The position numbers were made by a program, and so were the translations under genes. The notes beneath the pieces were generated by a model. It ran no database searches. It was not told the origin of the DNA and saw only the letters and a program-made list of their open reading frames with translations. Below, piece by piece: positions 1 through 7,974 of a stretch of DNA of 64,000 bases (the stretch's first letter is position 1; the number at the start of each line of letters is the position of its first letter). Source of the stretch: Anaerosporobacter faecicola (GTDB lineage Bacteria > Bacillota > Clostridia > Lachnospirales > Lachnospiraceae); NCBI RefSeq assembly GCF_012070565.1, contig NZ_JAAQRO010000030.1, forward strand, positions 124,001 to 188,000. Direction: 5' to 3'.

Positions 1-1152
1 GCAGGTTTGATACTTAATGAAAAAGTAGAAATAACAGCAGGAGAACAGCTAAAGAATGACTTAGATCATGTGTTTGAGTACAACGATTTCAGAACAAAAG
101 CTAATCAGTTAATAGAGTTAGCATTCGCATTCGGTACAGGGGCCTTTGTTGAGTACCTTGACGAGAATAAGGAAGTTGTTATTGACTACATAAGAGCCGA
201 CATGATTTATCCTATTTCATGGGAAAATGGCTATATTAATGAATGCGCGTTTGGTTCTGTAAAGGAAGGCAAAAACGGAAAACAGATATACTTACAGATA
301 CATCGGCTTGATGATAATGCGAAGTTGTATGTAATCGAAAACCATATGCTAGATGGTGAAACAGGGGAGGAACTTGAACTATCTGAAAACATGGTTGATG
401 AAGTTATAACGGGTTCTGATAAACCATTATTTCAGATTATATCACCTAACATTATTAATAACATTGACTTAGACAGCCCGTTGGGGATAAGCGTGTTTGG
501 TAACGCTATAAGTCAAATTAAGGGTTGTGATCTCGTATATGACAGCTACATGAACGAGTTCAAGTTAGGAAGAAGAAGGATATTAGTACCGCTTAGTATG
601 GCAAAAGTACAAATGTCAGAACAAGGCACAGGAAAGCCAGTGTTTGACCCTAATGATACAATGTTCTATGCCGTGCCAGATGATAGAAACAATCAGCAAA
701 AGATTGAACCTATGGACATGTCTATACGAGCAGAAGAACATGAAAAGGGAATCAACAGAGCATTAGACATGTTATCATTTAAGTGCGGCATGGGGACAGG
801 AAGATATAAGTTCGAGAACGGGTCAGTAAAGACAGCAACCGAGGTAATATCAAGCAAATCCGACCTGTATAGAACATTATGCAAGCATGAAATACCGATA
901 GGACGAGCACTGAAATCACTTGTTGATAGAATAGCATTTTTACTAGGTAAATCGATCCCAAACAAGATTGATATTAAGTTTGATGATAGTATTATACAAG
1001 ATGAGGACAGCGAAAGACTGAGAGACAGACAAGATGTAGCCATGGGAGTTATGAGGTTAGTTGAATATCGTGCAAAGTGGTATGGAGAAACAGAGGAAGA
1101 AGCTGCTAAGAAACTACCACAGCAAGCAGACACATTGGACGGTGATATTTAG
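1..1152 (+). CDS. Phage portal protein, SPP1 gp6-like (5' partial)
   Basis: The reading frame is open to the first base of the window, so the true start lies outside it; the TTG at 7 is probably internal. About 383 codons are visible, against 450-500 for typical SPP1-type portals. The C-terminal half carries the helical, charged region usual for the family. Portals form the dodecameric ring at the head vertex through which DNA is packaged and to which the connector binds. The stop overlaps the GTG start of the minor capsid gene by one base, which implies translational coupling. The assignment rests on overall resemblance and position before a minor capsid protein. Terminase genes would lie to the left, outside the window. 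Confidence 0.85.
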   Translation, partial: AGLILNEKVEITAGEQLKNDLDHVFEYNDFRTKANQLIELAFAFGTGAFVEYLDENKEVVIDYIRADMIYPISWENGYINECAFGSVKEGKNGKQIYLQIHRLDDNAKLYVIENHMLDGETGEELELSENMVDEVITGSDKPLFQIISPNIINNIDLDSPLGISVFGNAISQIKGCDLVYDSYMNEFKLGRRRILVPLSMAKVQMSEQGTGKPVFDPNDTMFYAVPDDRNNQQKIEPMDMSIRAEEHEKGINRALDMLSFKCGMGTGRYKFENGSVKTATEVISSKSDLYRTLCKHEIPIGRALKSLVDRIAFLLGKSIPNKIDIKFDDSIIQDEDSERLRDRQDVAMGVMRLVEYRAKWYGETEEEAAKKLPQQADTLDGDI

Positions 1153-2309
1153 TGTTCACACCTAGCGAATTGGAACGCTTACCAAAACAAGTAGAGCGAT
1201 ACATGAGAGATCTCGAGCAGACTATACTACTTGATGTTGTACATCGTATTAAGAAAAACAACGAGATTACTTCCACTGCCGACAATATGCTATATAGGCT
1301 GATGCAATATACACAGTTTGATAAAAGCGTTAAGGAGTATATTCGAAGCACATTAGAGCTTGCAAACGAAGAAATAGACAATATATTTGACAATGCGTTA
1401 AGTAGTGGTTATGCAAGAGATAAGTCGCTTTATGAAGCGAGTGGAAAACAATTCACAGAGTACAAGGATAATACTGATCTGCAACAACTTGTAAAGGCTG
1501 TAAAAGAACAAACAAAGAATGATATTAGGAACATCACTCAAACAACAGGCTTCATGGCTAATGTTAATGGTAAGAAAATGTATACACCTGCTTCCCAGTA
1601 CCTTCAAGATAAGCTTGATAAGGCATCTTTTGAGGTATCTACAGGAATAAAAAGTTATGATCAAGTCATTAAAGAAACCATTACAGAATTAGCCAATAGT
1701 GGCATTCGTACAATAGATTATGCTACTGGAAGAAGCGTGAACACCGTTTCTGCAGTCCGAATGTGTGTTGTGACTGGTATTAATCAAGTTGTTGGTAAAA
1801 TGACAGAGAGCAATGCTGAAAAGCTAGAAACAGAGCATTTCGAAGTTTCATGGCATGCTACCGCAAGACCTTCACATCAAGTATGGCAAGGCAGGGTATA
1901 CAGTAAGGAAGAACTTAAAACGGTGTGCGGACTTGGAACACCCGCGGGACTTCTTGGAGTGAACTGTTACCATTCGTACTATCCATTTGTAAAAGGCGTA
2001 TCAAAGCGCACATACACTGATAAAGAGCTTGAAGATATGCAGGCAGAGGAAAACAAGAAGGTTTCATATGGTGGCAAGGAATACACCAAATACGAAGCCA
2101 CACGGCAAATGCGAAAGCTCGAGGATTTGATGCGAAAGCAACGTATGAAGATTAAGTTACTTAAAGAATCGGGCGCAAGTGCTGATGATATACTCGATGC
2201 ACAATGCAAGTATAGAGCAACAAGTCAACAATATGCAAAGTTCGCAGAGAAAATGCAATTACCAATGGAAAGGCAGAGGGTTTATGCGGACGGATTAGGA
2301 AGGGTGTAA
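1152..2309 (+). CDS. Phage minor capsid protein (Phage_min_cap2 family)
   Basis: This 385-aa protein has a helical N-terminal half. Its C-terminal half contains the family signature: a His/Arg-rich stretch (HATARPSHQVWQG) about residues 234-246, then a Cys-Tyr-His segment (CYHSYYPF) near residue 277. In clostridial and lactobacillar phages this protein follows the portal and is an internal head protein, probably ejected with or bound to the portal. The GTG start overlaps the portal stop by one base. The gene is full length and intact. Confidence 0.85.
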   Translation: MFTPSELERLPKQVERYMRDLEQTILLDVVHRIKKNNEITSTADNMLYRLMQYTQFDKSVKEYIRSTLELANEEIDNIFDNALSSGYARDKSLYEASGKQFTEYKDNTDLQQLVKAVKEQTKNDIRNITQTTGFMANVNGKKMYTPASQYLQDKLDKASFEVSTGIKSYDQVIKETITELANSGIRTIDYATGRSVNTVSAVRMCVVTGINQVVGKMTESNAEKLETEHFEVSWHATARPSHQVWQGRVYSKEELKTVCGLGTPAGLLGVNCYHSYYPFVKGVSKRTYTDKELEDMQAEENKKVSYGGKEYTKYEATRQMRKLEDLMRKQRMKIKLLKESGASADDILDAQCKYRATSQQYAKFAEKMQLPMERQRVYADGLGRV

Positions 2310-2310
2310 G

Positions 2311-2463
2311 ATGAATATAACATTATGTGCTTCAGTATTTACAGTATCTTTTATAACATCAATAATAACTAATAAAATTATTGATAATAAGAGAGAGAAA
2401 AACAGCGTTAATAAAATGAAGAAAGCGTTGAAAGATGCCTATGACAAGAATAACACCAATTAA
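2311..2463 (+). CDS. Small phage membrane protein, 50 aa
   Basis: The ATG is one base after the minor capsid stop. The product has a hydrophobic helix at about residues 4-21 followed by a Lys-rich tail, as in a single-pass membrane peptide. The 3' end overlaps the Prp protease gene by 29 bases. I do not recognise a family. Tight packing inside the head operon supports expression, but there is no clear ribosome site beyond the AGGGTG inside the preceding gene. Confidence 0.45.
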   Translation: MNITLCASVFTVSFITSIITNKIIDNKREKNSVNKMKKALKDAYDKNNTN

Positions 2464-2752
2464 ACAAAACAATAAGCTTGTAGGCTTTAAATTAGATGGT
2501 CATGCAAGCTTTAGATATTACGGTTATGACATTGTATGCGCTGCAATATCGTGCTTGTCAATTAACACGATTAACTCGTTGGAACAGATAGCGCATAAGG
2601 AAGTAGATGTATACCAAGGTAATGGATTTATCGAGTATAGATTACATTGCAAGGCAAGCGTACAGAGCAACATATTACTAGAATCGGCACGGTTAGGATA
2701 TATAAGTATAGCAGAAGATTATCCTGACTATGTGCAATATGAAAGGATATGA
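2435..2752 (+). CDS. Phage-encoded Prp-type cysteine protease
   Basis: This 105-aa protein matches the ribosomal-processing cysteine protease (Prp/YsxB) family. It has GHA with His23, then DIVCAAIS with Cys35. The 12-residue spacing equals that of the His22/Cys34 pair known from Staphylococcus aureus Prp. The motif NTINSLE follows, as expected. Host Prp removes the N-terminal extension of ribosomal protein L27 at a KLNLQFF-A type site; phage 80alpha scaffold and capsid are known Prp substrates. Here the gene sits in the head operon, just upstream of scaffold and capsid genes that carry LQxFA motifs, so it is probably the prohead maturation protease. An alternative start is the ATG two codons later. 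Confidence 0.85.
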   Translation: MPMTRITPIKQNNKLVGFKLDGHASFRYYGYDIVCAAISCLSINTINSLEQIAHKEVDVYQGNGFIEYRLHCKASVQSNILLESARLGYISIAEDYPDYVQYERI

Positions 2753-2758
2753 TACAAT

Positions 2759-2845
2759 TTGAAAGCTTTGAAACAGATAGCATATAACTTATTCATGTTT
2801 GCGCTAACAATTATAGTATTAATATTAATAATGATTCTATTATAG
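2759..2845 (+). CDS. Tiny single-TM phage peptide, 28 aa
   Basis: A TTG start lies 11 bases after a GAAAGGA ribosome site inside the end of the Prp gene. The peptide is mostly one hydrophobic helix (residues 11-28) ending right at the stop codon. No family is recognised. Its translation is plausible from the spacing but unproven. Confidence 0.3.
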   Translation: MKALKQIAYNLFMFALTIIVLILIMILL

Positions 2846-2875
2846 CAAAAATAATTAATGAAAGGCGGTGATTAC

Positions 2876-2929
2876 ATGGCGTGTAAGCCAAAAGCCAAAG
2901 GAACAAAGAAACCAGGCAAGAAGAAATAG
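2876..2929 (+). CDS. Tiny Lys-rich phage peptide, 17 aa
   Basis: An ATG follows a good ribosome site (AAAGGCGGTGATTAC). The product MACKPKAKGTKKPGKKK is almost entirely basic. A second copy of the ribosome-site context (GAAGGCGGTGATCC) begins right after its stop. Such peptides could bind DNA or the acidic scaffold, but that is speculation. Too short for homology-based support. Confidence 0.35.
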   Translation: MACKPKAKGTKKPGKKK

Positions 2930-3003
2930 GAAGGCGGTGATCCTTTTTATCTCGTTCAAGGCATACGTTAATGTCTTATTTTTTATGTGAAAGTAGGTGC
3001 AAT

Positions 3004-3138
3004 ATGCTGAATTGGTTAAGAAAGCTACTATGCGACCATGAGCCATACAGTGGCTTAAGAAGTGAACAGGTAGCAAAGCACAAGAAAAGACACTATTACG
3101 AGTGCAAGAAGTGTGGTAAGAGAGTATATGTTGATTAG
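3004..3138 (+). CDS. Small zinc-ribbon-like phage protein, 44 aa
   Basis: This 44-aa product has Cys10-x-His12 near the N-terminus and a C-x2-C-G knuckle (ECKKCGK, Cys34 and Cys37) near the C-terminus. The arrangement resembles the short prophage zinc-ribbon proteins (DUF1660-like). The ribosome site is AAAGTAGGTG. It is packed 11 bases before the next gene. The role is unknown. Confidence 0.5.
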   Translation: MLNWLRKLLCDHEPYSGLRSEQVAKHKKRHYYECKKCGKRVYVD

Positions 3139-3149
3139 GAGGTAGTTAC

Positions 3150-3437
3150 TTGAATATACCAGATAAAGTAAAGGTTGGATATAAGGAGTACGAAGTGCAA
3201 ATGGAAAAACATCTTGATGATGAAACAAATCTATTGTACGGTTGCTGCTATTACGAAGAAGAAACAATCAAATTATGTACTAAATACACAGAGAACCAGC
3301 AAAAATGTACTCTTGTGCATGAGCTTGTACATGCTATTGACAATATGAACGATATTGGACTTACAGAAGATCAAGTTGTAAAGCTAGGTAAGGGATTATA
3401 TCAATTAATCAAAGATAATCCAAATATGTTTGATTAG
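3150..3437 (+). CDS. Phage ImmA/IrrE-like small zinc metallopeptidase
   Basis: This 95-aa protein has a central HELVHAID segment (HExxH zinc-peptidase motif, around residues 56-63). The TTG start at 3150 follows an AGGAGG ribosome site. Small HExxH proteins of this type are common between the portal and scaffold genes of clostridial phages; the substrate is unknown. It is shorter than the ImmA repressor proteases and lacks a repressor-like domain, and no cI-type gene is nearby, so a role in induction is unlikely. A second protease beside Prp in the head module is notable. Confidence 0.7.
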   Translation: MNIPDKVKVGYKEYEVQMEKHLDDETNLLYGCCYYEEETIKLCTKYTENQQKCTLVHELVHAIDNMNDIGLTEDQVVKLGKGLYQLIKDNPNMFD

Positions 3438-3443
3438 GTCGTG

Positions 3444-3536
3444 GAAACACGGCTTTTTATTATGTCCATAAACGTGCGGTGACGTTAAACTCACGGATAA
3501 AATGCTGACGAGCAAAAAACGGAAGGGAGACGCACA
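3444..3536 (+). promoter_or_regulatory. Candidate structured leader before scaffold gene
   Basis: A 93-base spacer, long for this operon, precedes the scaffold gene. It holds an AACGT/ACGTT dyad around GCGGTG at about 3472-3487. A shorter GTGG..CACGG hairpin followed by TTTTTATT lies at about 3440-3460 and may be a weak terminator. The ribosome site GGAAGGGAGA is strong. A promoter or RNA switch boosting scaffold and capsid expression is possible but not shown. Confidence 0.3.
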
Positions 3537-4142
3537 ATGAAATTAATGAATCAAAAACTTAGATTTAACTTACAGATGTTCGCTGATGAAAGCGGTGCAG
3601 ATGGCGCAGACGATGGTGCAGATAGCACTAACGATGCAGATGGTGACGATAACCAAGACGATAAGTCTAAAGAATCGGGCAAGAAAGGATTCACGCAAGA
3701 GGAAGTCGACAAAATGATTGCTGACAGACTGAAACGTGAACGTGCAAAAGAGAAGAGAGCAAAAGAAAAAGCAGAAGCTGATAAGAGCAGGACACCAGAA
3801 GATAAGAAAGCGGAAGCTGACAAAGAGCAAGCTGCCAAGGTATCTGCACTTGAAGCAAAACTTCTTTGTTTTGAACATGATGTAGCAAAAGAATCTGTTA
3901 CAGATGTAGTAGCATTGGCCAAGGCTTATATTGATGAAGATACAGATTTCGAAGCTGCTATTGAGAAAGTGATTAAGAAATATCCTCAATTCGTTAAAGG
4001 TGCAAAATCAAGCAATGATGATGAAGAGGAAGAAGGAAACAACAGTAAATCATGGGGCAAGAGACAAAACGGTTCACCTAAGAAACAAGATGGAGTAGAA
4101 GCTGCGTTCCTTGCTAAAAACCCAGGACTAAAAATTGATTAA
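3537..4142 (+). CDS. Phage scaffold protein (DUF4355-type)
   Basis: This 201-aa protein is highly charged: an Asp-rich stretch (residues 17-50), then a long Lys/Glu/Ala coiled-coil region (about 55-110), as in DUF4355 scaffolds that shape the prohead and leave before packaging. The N-terminus reads RFNLQMFADES; NLQMFA matches the Prp protease site, with cleavage expected between Phe15 and Ala16. Its place directly before the major capsid gene is standard. The ribosome site is GGAAGGGAGACGCAC. Cleavage by the Prp encoded at 2435 is inferred from the motif. Confidence 0.85.
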   Translation: MKLMNQKLRFNLQMFADESGADGADDGADSTNDADGDDNQDDKSKESGKKGFTQEEVDKMIADRLKRERAKEKRAKEKAEADKSRTPEDKKAEADKEQAAKVSALEAKLLCFEHDVAKESVTDVVALAKAYIDEDTDFEAAIEKVIKKYPQFVKGAKSSNDDEEEEGNNSKSWGKRQNGSPKKQDGVEAAFLAKNPGLKID

Positions 4143-4165
4143 TGAAAGGTTAATAAGGTGAAAGA

Positions 4166-5293
4166 ATGAACAGATCAAGAATGATTATGAACTTACAAAC
4201 ATTTGCACATGAGCATCAAGAAAGATGGTCAAAGCTTGTACTAGCAAAATTAAGAAATGAATTACTTCTTAAAGATGGGGTTGTGTTCAACAATGATTAC
4301 GAAGGGTCTCCAGCCGCAGGCGCTGTAAAAATTCCAGTACGTGATGGAGAAGTAGCTGTATCTGATTACGATAAAGCAAATGGAATCTCTGGAACACATG
4401 GTTCTACAGCTTACGAAACAATGACAATTGACAAGGACAAAGCGGTTAATGAAATCATTGACGGATACGATGCGAAGGCTGTCCCAGATGCATTAGTAGC
4501 TGACAGATTGGATTCTGCTACATACTCATTAGCAGCACAAGTTGATACAGACGGTTCTACTTGTCTATTAGCAGCTGCAACCGTTGATAATGAATCAAGT
4601 CTTACTTCGGACAACATCTATGACAAGATTGTAGACTTAAGAGAACGTATGTCAAAAGCTAAGATTCCAAACGATGGGAAGAGATACTTATTATGCACGC
4701 CAAGTACATATTCTTTAATCTTAAAGGACAAAGATCACTTTGTTCATGCAACTGATTTGGGAGATAAAGTTGTTGCTACTGGTGCTGTAGGTAAGATTGC
4801 AGGATTCTTAGTATTTGAATGGAACGATGAAACAGCTAATCTTGCTATGTTGGCAGGGCACCCACGTTTTGCTACTCGTGCTATGGAGTTTGCTGTACCT
4901 ATTAAAGTACAAGATTTAAGTGGATCTGGTAAGTATATTGGTGCTTCTGCTGTACAAGGACGTAATGTATATGCTCATAAAGTATTACGTTCGGTTGCCA
5001 TACGTGCTGTGTATGCACCTGGTTCAGTTACTATCTCACTTGCTCAAGGTGCTACAAGCGGTACTACTATCGCAACAGTAACAGGAAGCACAGGAACACT
5101 TAAATATACTGTTAATCCAACATCAAGAGCAACTTACAACCAAACAGCTACTTCATATGGTGGAACAGCATTGACTTCTGGAACAACAGAGATTGCCGTA
5201 TCAGCAGGTGATGTTATTGAGGTTGTAGATCTAGTATCATCTAAAGTTGCAAAAGTTGGTTATATCACTGTAGAATCTGCGAAGATTAAATAA
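4166..5293 (+). CDS. Phage major capsid protein (HK97-like fold expected)
   Basis: This 375-aa protein follows the scaffold in the normal capsid position. Residues 1-14 end in MNLQTFA, a second Prp-type site, so the mature protein should begin at Ala14. Residues about 15-280 resemble clostridial major capsid proteins. The last 85 residues are Thr/Gly/Ser-rich with a beta pattern (GTTIATVTGSTGTLKY) and look like an added surface domain, perhaps Ig-like decoration. Start choice: ATG at 4166 with AAGGTGAAAGA upstream. The function rests on position, length and motif rather than on a unique signature. Confidence 0.85.
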   Translation: MNRSRMIMNLQTFAHEHQERWSKLVLAKLRNELLLKDGVVFNNDYEGSPAAGAVKIPVRDGEVAVSDYDKANGISGTHGSTAYETMTIDKDKAVNEIIDGYDAKAVPDALVADRLDSATYSLAAQVDTDGSTCLLAAATVDNESSLTSDNIYDKIVDLRERMSKAKIPNDGKRYLLCTPSTYSLILKDKDHFVHATDLGDKVVATGAVGKIAGFLVFEWNDETANLAMLAGHPRFATRAMEFAVPIKVQDLSGSGKYIGASAVQGRNVYAHKVLRSVAIRAVYAPGSVTISLAQGATSGTTIATVTGSTGTLKYTVNPTSRATYNQTATSYGGTALTSGTTEIAVSAGDVIEVVDLVSSKVAKVGYITVESAKIK

Positions 5294-5311
5294 TAAGGAG
5301 CGTGATGTGTC

Positions 5312-5695
5312 ATGGTAACAGCACTAACAGATAGCACGTTCTACGATGGCACATACAAGGACGCAATGGGGGAATGTACAATTCCCTCTACTGCGTTCGA
5401 TAAATGGTCCATCAAGGCAAGCAATATTGTTAGAGCGTACACATTCAACAATATTGACGAAACAACAACGATTTCTGAATTGGTGCAGATGTGTGTATGC
5501 GAAGTTGCTGAGCACCTTTACTCATGCTATCAACGTGACAATGGAAGTGATTCCAGTATAGCAAGTGAAAAAGATGGTTCGTGGTCGGTATCGTACAAGG
5601 ATAGAAAAACAGTAGAGCAAGAGGACAATGCGAAGTCATATAATATTGTTCGTACATGGCTTGCATACACTGGTTTATTGTTTTGTGGGGTGTAG
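5312..5695 (+). CDS. Phage head-tail connector protein
   Basis: This 127-aa protein lies immediately after the capsid gene and is mostly helical. It resembles the gp6/gp15-type adaptor that docks under the portal. The residues TAFDKWSIKASNIVRAYTF and the later C-E-V-A-E-H segment fit the family's helical core. The stop is three bases before the next gene. The assignment relies on position plus pattern. Confidence 0.6.
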   Translation: MVTALTDSTFYDGTYKDAMGECTIPSTAFDKWSIKASNIVRAYTFNNIDETTTISELVQMCVCEVAEHLYSCYQRDNGSDSSIASEKDGSWSVSYKDRKTVEQEDNAKSYNIVRTWLAYTGLLFCGV

Positions 5696-5698
5696 CCT

Positions 5699-6067
5699 AT
5701 GAAGAATACAGTTAAGGTTACGATATTCCATCAAGGAGCAGATAGTAAATATACAAAGGCGGTATATGATCACTGCTTTTGGGACGAGGACCAAGCACAG
5801 GCAATCAAGAAGTCTGGACTATCAAGTGTAGATTCGTTATATGTTTCTATCCCATACACGACCGTACAGAGCCTTGATATTACAAAGGGTAAGGATTATA
5901 TCATTAAAGGTGAAACAGACATTATATATGACAATACGTCGCAATCAACGCAATCTGCTAGTCTTAAGGATTTAAAAGCAAGTCACAACGTGTTTACTCT
6001 TAATTCAATATCTCTTAAGAACCATGGTAGCCGTAAGTTATGGCACTGGGAACTTAGTGGAAAGTAG
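5699..6067 (+). CDS. Phage neck protein, DUF6751-like (minor capsid 1 position)
   Basis: This 122-aa protein is predicted to be mainly beta-strand. It occupies the position of the head-closure or Minor_capsid_1 gene in related phages (connector, closure, Minor_capsid_2, Minor_capsid_3, tail tube). Its sequence resembles the DUF6751 proteins of clostridial phages. No catalytic motif is seen. It probably closes the neck after packaging. Confidence 0.5.
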   Translation: MKNTVKVTIFHQGADSKYTKAVYDHCFWDEDQAQAIKKSGLSSVDSLYVSIPYTTVQSLDITKGKDYIIKGETDIIYDNTSQSTQSASLKDLKASHNVFTLNSISLKNHGSRKLWHWELSGK

Positions 6068-6076
6068 GGTGATAAC

Positions 6077-6502
6077 ATGCAATTTAACGCACACCTAGAC
6101 ATGAAGCCTACTGCTGAAATGGTAAAATCCCACGGACTTGGAAAATATGGAGAGATACAGAAATTTGTTGATAGCGAGTGCTTACGAGTAATGTCAAATT
6201 ACACTCCAATGCTAACAGGAGCCATGGAGAAATCTGCTACAGCTGGAACAGTAATAGGAAGTGGTGTAATTGAGTATATAAGCCCTTCTGCACGATTCCA
6301 GTACTATGGCAATGTCATGATTGACCCTAATACTGGTAGCACATGGGCACCAAAAGGCGGTAAGAAGGTAGTTACGGATAGAAAACTTGTACACAACAAA
6401 TCTCGTCACCCACAGGCAGGTCCTTTATGGTTCGAAAGAGCCATGAAAGACCATAAAGAAGAAATACTTAAGGGTGCACAAGAAATTGCAAGTAGGGGGT
6501 AG
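6077..6502 (+). CDS. Phage minor capsid protein (Minor_capsid_2 family)
   Basis: This 141-aa protein has the family layout: a helical N-terminus, then YTPMLTGAMEKSA, a Tyr/Gly-rich beta region, and RHPQAGPLWFERAMKDHKEEI near the end. The last motif is shared with HK97 gp10-like neck and tail-completion proteins. It probably sits at the head-tail joint. It is separated by two bases from the next gene. Confidence 0.7.
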   Translation: MQFNAHLDMKPTAEMVKSHGLGKYGEIQKFVDSECLRVMSNYTPMLTGAMEKSATAGTVIGSGVIEYISPSARFQYYGNVMIDPNTGSTWAPKGGKKVVTDRKLVHNKSRHPQAGPLWFERAMKDHKEEILKGAQEIASRG

Positions 6503-6504
6503 AT

Positions 6505-6945
6505 ATGAACGTCATAGAGGTAATGAAACAAATACTTACTGATTACCCTAACATATCTGATTTTATCAATGGAGAAGTACACATTGACTTAAGTGAGGAA
6601 GCAGATCATGATTACGGATTATCCTCTACCAACGATAACTTGGTAAAGAAAGATATTTTAGGTAATCAAACAAGGGAAAACAATATGGTACTGTATGCAA
6701 CGAATCAATCAGTAAATGATTATGATCGGTTGCAGAACAGTACTTTTTTATTGGACTTAGGTTATTACTTAGATGATATCAAAGGTCATCAAGTAACGGC
6801 AACTATAAACGATAAGCAATACACTGGTGAAATCACGAAGTTTTCTATTGGAAATGGAATGCCATGGACCAAGTCCGAAGATGGCCAGTATATCACATAT
6901 CAATTACAGATTAAGGTTACATATACCTTGGAAAGAGAGGAATAA
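6505..6945 (+). CDS. Phage tail terminator / Minor_capsid_3-like protein
   Basis: This 146-aa protein directly precedes the tail-tube gene, the usual place of the tail terminator that stops tube polymerisation. It ends in a beta-rich segment, YQLQIKVTYTLE, typical of tail-completion folds. The N-terminal MKQILTDYPNISDFI fits Minor_capsid_3 family starts. The call is by context and pattern. Confidence 0.6.
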   Translation: MNVIEVMKQILTDYPNISDFINGEVHIDLSEEADHDYGLSSTNDNLVKKDILGNQTRENNMVLYATNQSVNDYDRLQNSTFLLDLGYYLDDIKGHQVTATINDKQYTGEITKFSIGNGMPWTKSEDGQYITYQLQIKVTYTLEREE

Positions 6946-6947
6946 GC

Positions 6948-7493
6948 ATGAAAAAGAAAAAGCTTATGAAAATGCAATTACAAACATTTGCCGATACAAT
7001 GGCTACAGGTGCAAAGTTCGAAAGACAATGGCTTTTGCACTACATCGATAGTTCGTTCGGTGGCGAAACTGCATCTTATGTAAGACTAGGAACAGATCTA
7101 GAAGAGTACAACATCGAAATGAATGCAGATATTGAAACGAAAAAGAATATCCTTGGAGAAACATCGAATACCGTAAAAGGATATGAGCCAAGTTCAGAAG
7201 TCGAAACATATTACGCTCGTAAAGGTGATGCGCTGTATACGCAACTTGCAACTATCGTAAATAACAGAAGCACAGGATCAGCACTTGAAACAAAGGTTGT
7301 TGATATTCTTGTGGAATCGGACGGTACACAAGTTTGGGCATACCAAGAAGATGCAATTATTATTCCTAAATCAATCGGTGGTGATGGTGGTGGAGTTAAT
7401 ATCCCATTCGAGATCAAGTATAACGGTAATCGTAAAGCAGGAACATGGAACAACTCAACAAAAACATTCACAGAGACAGTAGTAGGAGAATAA
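6948..7493 (+). CDS. Phage major tail (tube) protein with Prp-type N-terminus
   Basis: This 181-aa protein sits between the tail terminator and the tail chaperones, the tube-protein position. The N-terminus MKKKKLMKMQLQTFA ends in LQTFA, the third Prp-like site of the operon; cleavage after Phe14 would leave ADTMATG as the mature start. The rest is beta-rich with a Gly-rich loop near residue 147. A hairpin terminator follows at 7501, so this gene probably ends a highly expressed structural block. Processing of a tube protein by Prp is inferred. Confidence 0.8.
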   Translation: MKKKKLMKMQLQTFADTMATGAKFERQWLLHYIDSSFGGETASYVRLGTDLEEYNIEMNADIETKKNILGETSNTVKGYEPSSEVETYYARKGDALYTQLATIVNNRSTGSALETKVVDILVESDGTQVWAYQEDAIIIPKSIGGDGGGVNIPFEIKYNGNRKAGTWNNSTKTFTETVVGE

Positions 7494-7500
7494 TATTGTA

Positions 7501-7528
7501 GGGCACTCGAAAGGGTGTCCTTTTCTTT
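7501..7528 (+). terminator. Hairpin terminator after tail tube gene
   Basis: GGGCAC pairs with GTGTCC across an 8-base loop and is followed by TTTTCTTT. Partial termination here would give more tube protein than downstream tail proteins. Confidence 0.6.
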
Positions 7529-7542
7529 AGGGAGGAATAAAC

Positions 7543-7974
7543 ATGGCAAGATTGCAGATTAATACTGGTGTTAAGTCGTATGAGATTGAAGATGAAAACG
7601 GAAAACTTCTTGGAACTATCTATATTTACCCAAATGATTTCAACTTTGGCAAGAGAGCAGAAGATGCAAGAAAGAACATTGTTACACTTGTAGAAAAAGC
7701 CGAGGAAATTGCAAACGATGAAACAAAAGATGCAGCCAATGAAATCTTTGAACTTGATCGTAAGATTAAAGCTGAATTAGATACAATGTTTAACTCTAAT
7801 GTATCAGAAACCGTGTTTAATGGGCTTAATTGCCTTAATTTGAACAATGGCGAGTATTTCATCATTAGATTTCTGAATTTGATTGTACCTGTAATCACAA
7901 AAGAAATGGAAAAGTCAGCAAAAGAATCAAATAACCGCATCGACAAGTACGCTTCACAGGCATCTAAACGATGA
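7543..7974 (+). CDS. Phage tail assembly chaperone, gpG-like (DUF6673-like)
   Basis: This 143-aa protein lies between the tube protein and the tape-measure gene with a second small protein. That is the place of the gpG/gpGT tail assembly chaperones, which load on the tape measure. It has a helical C-terminal half. The ATGA overlap at 7971 couples it to the next gene. I saw no obvious slippery heptamer near the overlap, so coupling by reinitiation is more likely than a programmed frameshift. Family recognition is tentative. Confidence 0.55.
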   Translation: MARLQINTGVKSYEIEDENGKLLGTIYIYPNDFNFGKRAEDARKNIVTLVEKAEEIANDETKDAANEIFELDRKIKAELDTMFNSNVSETVFNGLNCLNLNNGEYFIIRFLNLIVPVITKEMEKSAKESNNRIDKYASQASKR

